A stretch of DNA of 64,000 bases from Clostridia bacterium (GTDB lineage Bacteria; Bacillota; Clostridia; Christensenellales; Aristaeellaceae): positions 104,244 through 168,243 of the forward strand of contig JAGBFR010000020.1 of NCBI GenBank assembly GCA_017936375.1. Reading direction: 5' to 3'. Below the pieces are notes generated by a model. That model was given only the letters and a program-made list of their open reading frames with translations. It was not told the origin of the DNA and made no database searches. This document shows, piece after piece, positions 62,410-64,000 of this stretch. A program made the translations under genes and the position numbers. How positions within the stretch are numbered: the stretch's first letter is position 1; each line of letters begins with the position of its first letter.

Positions 62410-62443
62410 AATCCCCGCGGCCTGTGACGCTGCGGGGATTGTT
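62410..62443 (+). terminator. Terminator after the sugar isomerase-like gene
   Basis: AATCCCCGC and GCGGGGATT form a 9-bp stem, followed by GTTT. Confidence 0.75.
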
Positions 62444-62459
62444 TCTATATAAGAATAGC

Positions 62460-62885
62460 TCAATTGACTGCTGCGGACTGAATCGATGCACATTCCTTCA
62501 GCGTCATAAACGCCAAGGGCGGAAGGAGTGACAGATCAACCGGGGCATCGCTTGCGCCGGTGATGTCCGGAATATCCGTACAGACCCAGTTGGTCAGCGT
62601 GTTGGCGAGCGTGCAGCGTGCCTGTCTGAGGCGATAGCAAGTGCTTTCGTCAAATCCGTTATCGGGAAGCGAATCCTGAAGCATGGTGTCGATATTCATA
62701 TCCAGCGCATATCCAAGCCCGACGAGCGTCTGTATGCTCGCAATTCTCTCCGCACGTTCAATATGCCCGATATAGTTGGGAGAGAGGCCAACAAGCGAGG
62801 CGAGCTCTGCCTGTGTCATGCCAAGCGCCTTACGGCGGGCTCGAATTCTGGATCCCAAGCCTTTGAAATCTACACGAATGTCCAT
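62460..62885 (-). CDS. XRE-family helix-turn-helix regulator
   Basis: 141 residues from ATG 62885; AGGAG lies 9 bases upstream, whereas ATG 62894 would touch it. The HTH covers about 12-68 ('LGMTQAELASLVGLSPNYIGHIERAER', in part). The C-terminal ~70 residues have no known domain. Its targets are unknown. Confidence 0.85.
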   Translation of the reverse strand: MDIRVDFKGLGSRIRARRKALGMTQAELASLVGLSPNYIGHIERAERIASIQTLVGLGYALDMNIDTMLQDSLPDNGFDESTCYRLRQARCTLANTLTNWVCTDIPDITGASDAPVDLSLLPPLAFMTLKECASIQSAAVN

Positions 62886-63057
62886 CGGGTGCATCTCCTG
62901 TCTTCTGTGTGCTGTATGAATAATTCGGAATGAATGGGCAGAATCCTTTTTCGCCCAGTGAATCAAATACGTCCTATGGTATAGAAATGGGAAGGGGAGG
63001 GCATGAAAATGAAAATTTCTGAACAGAAAGAAAAGACTGGAACTTTGAAAAGAAATG

Positions 63058-63066
63058 TGATATACT
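63058..63066 (+). promoter_or_regulatory. Extended -10 promoter of the zinc-ribbon gene
   Basis: TGATATACT contains an extended -10 (TG-N-TATACT) that would offset a weak -35 (TGGAAC at 63038-63043). Between 62886 and here no gene is seen, only upstream sequence of the divergent XRE gene. Confidence 0.55.
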
Positions 63067-63072
63067 GAGCGA

Positions 63073-63204
63073 AGCCTAGACACCATGTGATCTCATCCCA
63101 ATAACAGCCTCCTTGGATTCGCCTTCGTGCCGCCAACAGGAAGTTCTGGCTTTGAGCCCCAATCGGTGAAGGTTAATCTACTTATTATTTAGGAGGATAC
63201 AGAT
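63073..63204 (+). promoter_or_regulatory. Unidentified ~130-base leader of the zinc-ribbon gene
   Basis: A long untranslated leader without a start codon-led reading frame of note. CCTCCT at 63108-63113 is complementary to the ribosome site AGGAGG at 63191-63196, so it could mask it. It matches no riboswitch class that I recognise. Confidence 0.45.
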
Positions 63205-63492
63205 ATGTATCAGGACGAGACCCTCGTTTGCCGTGACTGCGGCAAGGAATTCATCTTCAGCGCTTCTGAGCAGGCTTTCTACGCCGAGAAGGGCTTCCAG
63301 AACAAGCCGCGCCGCTGCCCGGACTGCCGCGCCGCTTTCCGTGCGCAGAATGGCACCGCCCGTCCGCAGCGCGAGATGTTCGACGCTGTCTGCGCTGAGT
63401 GCGGCAAGGCCACCAAGGTTCCGTTCCAGCCGCGTGGCGATAAGCCCGTCTACTGCCGCGACTGCTACTCTGCTCGTGCGCCGCGCTACTAA
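63205..63492 (+). CDS. Small double zinc-ribbon protein
   Basis: 95 residues with four CxxC knuckles: Cys9/12 with Cys38/41 and Cys63/66 with Cys84/87, so two zinc ribbons. The stretch between pairs includes 'KEFIFSASEQAFYAEKGFQNKPRRC'-type sequence (shown here only as a pattern F-x-F-S-A-x-E-Q-x-F-Y). Such proteins are common in Clostridia and their role is unknown; nucleic acid binding is likely. Codon use is strongly biased and the ribosome site AGGAGG is strong, which suggests high expression. Confidence 0.8.
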   Translation: MYQDETLVCRDCGKEFIFSASEQAFYAEKGFQNKPRRCPDCRAAFRAQNGTARPQREMFDAVCAECGKATKVPFQPRGDKPVYCRDCYSARAPRY

Positions 63493-63525
63493 TTCATAAG
63501 CGCATCGTCTGAATAAGACATACAG

Positions 63526-63553
63526 CCCCATCCGGTCATCCGGGTGGGGTTTT
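63526..63553 (+). terminator. Terminator after the zinc-ribbon gene
   Basis: CCCCATCCGG and CCGGGTGGGG form a 10-bp stem (one G-U) with loop TCAT, followed by TTTT. Confidence 0.85.
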
Positions 63554-63781
63554 GTCGTTTCCGGAAGCCTGGGGTTTCGCAGAAAACGAGAGAATATAAG
63601 AAATTTTCAGAAATTTTTCAATTCTGAATGTTCGTCTATTTTGCTCAGAAGGGAGCAAGGAAAAGGGGAAAGTTCGTGTTTTGATTTAATTCGACACCCC
63701 AAAAAGCTTGAAGGTACTTTTATTGTTCGGAATAACGAGAGATTGATAAAAAATAGGCTCGAAAAAAAGAAAAAATAGGTG

Positions 63782-63810
63782 TTGACAAAGGAAAAATGCT
63801 CATGTATAAT
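63782..63810 (+). promoter_or_regulatory. rRNA operon promoter
   Basis: Consensus TTGACA (63782-63787), 17-base spacer, consensus TATAAT (63805-63810). The stretch just upstream (about 63740-63780) is A-rich like an UP element. Sequence 63554-63740 is AT-rich with no gene seen. Confidence 0.92.
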
Positions 63811-63816
63811 GCGATC

Positions 63817-63966
63817 ATTCCGTTGCGAACGGAACTGATCCTTGAAAACGATACAGAATCAAGAAGAACGCGAAGCTATGATTTTCACGAGTCATAGCAA
63901 ACAAAGACAGTCAATTCGTAAATGAGTTTTGAGCTTGAAGTTAAGCTTCAGGTTTCATACAGGATT
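63817..63966 (+). promoter_or_regulatory. rRNA operon leader
   Basis: The transcript should begin near 63817 with a hairpin TTCCGTT-GCG-AACGGAA (63818-63834). 'CTTGAAAACGATACAG' resembles the conserved rRNA leader segment of Firmicutes near boxA. A second hairpin, GCTATGA with TCATAGC, spans 63875-63898. These could take part in antitermination and RNase III processing. Confidence 0.65.
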
Positions 63967-64000
63967 TAACACGAGAGTTTGATCCTGGCTCAGGACGAAC
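63967..64000 (+). rRNA. 16S rRNA, 5' end (partial)
   Basis: AGAGTTTGATCCTGGCTCAG begins at 63974 and corresponds to Escherichia coli position 8, which puts the mature 5' end near 63967. The gene runs off the right edge. Confidence 0.97.

Noticed and set aside
1-64000. tRNA genes, CRISPR arrays, prophage
   Set aside because: No tRNA cloverleaf with a T-loop signature, no regularly spaced repeats and no phage structural or integrase genes were seen on reading both strands.

Overview
The window looks like chromosome from a GC-rich, endospore-forming member of the Bacillota (class Clostridia in the broad sense). The evidence is a complete spoIIIAA-AH operon, a small acid-soluble spore protein, Asp23/AmaP genes, a Met T-box, a Mn riboswitch and an OLE RNA locus. 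Spacing is tight, most genes carry strong GGAGG-type ribosome binding sites, and most transcription units end in clear rho-independent terminators. The genus cannot be fixed from this sequence alone; the 16S gene begins only 34 bases before the right edge.

Layout. 1-4.2 kb: end of a MATE exporter, comEC, an orphan ParB-like gene and tadA. 4.3-13.9 kb: lysA, a serine hydrolase, an M20 peptidase, ogt, a zinc-ribbon membrane protein, a small membrane protein and the cysteine desulfurase-thiI pair for tRNA thiolation. 14.0-18.4 kb: spoIIIAA-AH, the forespore-mother cell channel, with unusually short AF and AG genes and no ordinary start codon for the AE signal peptide. 18.4-32.5 kb: a housekeeping block asp23-amaP-DUF2273-nusB-tsaD-like-folD-xseA-xseB-ispA-PAP2-like, then a ~600-nt noncoding RNA, then oapA-dxs-tlyA-nadK-argR-recN. 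The position and size of the RNA and the membrane protein after it identify it as the OLE RNA with its partner OapA. This is the most remarkable locus in the window.

32.5-36.1 kb: dapA and asd (lysine/diaminopimelate pathway) face an M20D amidohydrolase that could belong to the same pathway. 36.2-43.7 kb: a DUF624-like membrane protein, a spore protein whose ribosome binding site lies inside a perfect hairpin, a methyltransferase, hslO, and three poorly characterised repeat proteins (TPR, HEAT-like, and zinc-ribbon/TPR/chitobiase-like). 43.7-48.2 kb: a Met T-box with metG, tatD, a methyltransferase and an acetyltransferase. 48.2-55.4 kb, minus strand: mntP under a Mn riboswitch, a secreted metallo-beta-lactamase-fold protein, a BMP-type nucleoside ABC transporter and a VOC protein.

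55.5-62.9 kb: a MATE exporter and an acetyltransferase, then a 1618-bp IS4-family element with 10-bp target duplications that landed in the loop of a bidirectional terminator. After it come a YgiQ radical SAM protein, a sugar isomerase-like protein and an XRE regulator. 63-64 kb: a small zinc-ribbon protein with a ~130-nt leader, then the promoter, leader and first bases of an rRNA operon. No tRNA gene, CRISPR array or prophage was seen.
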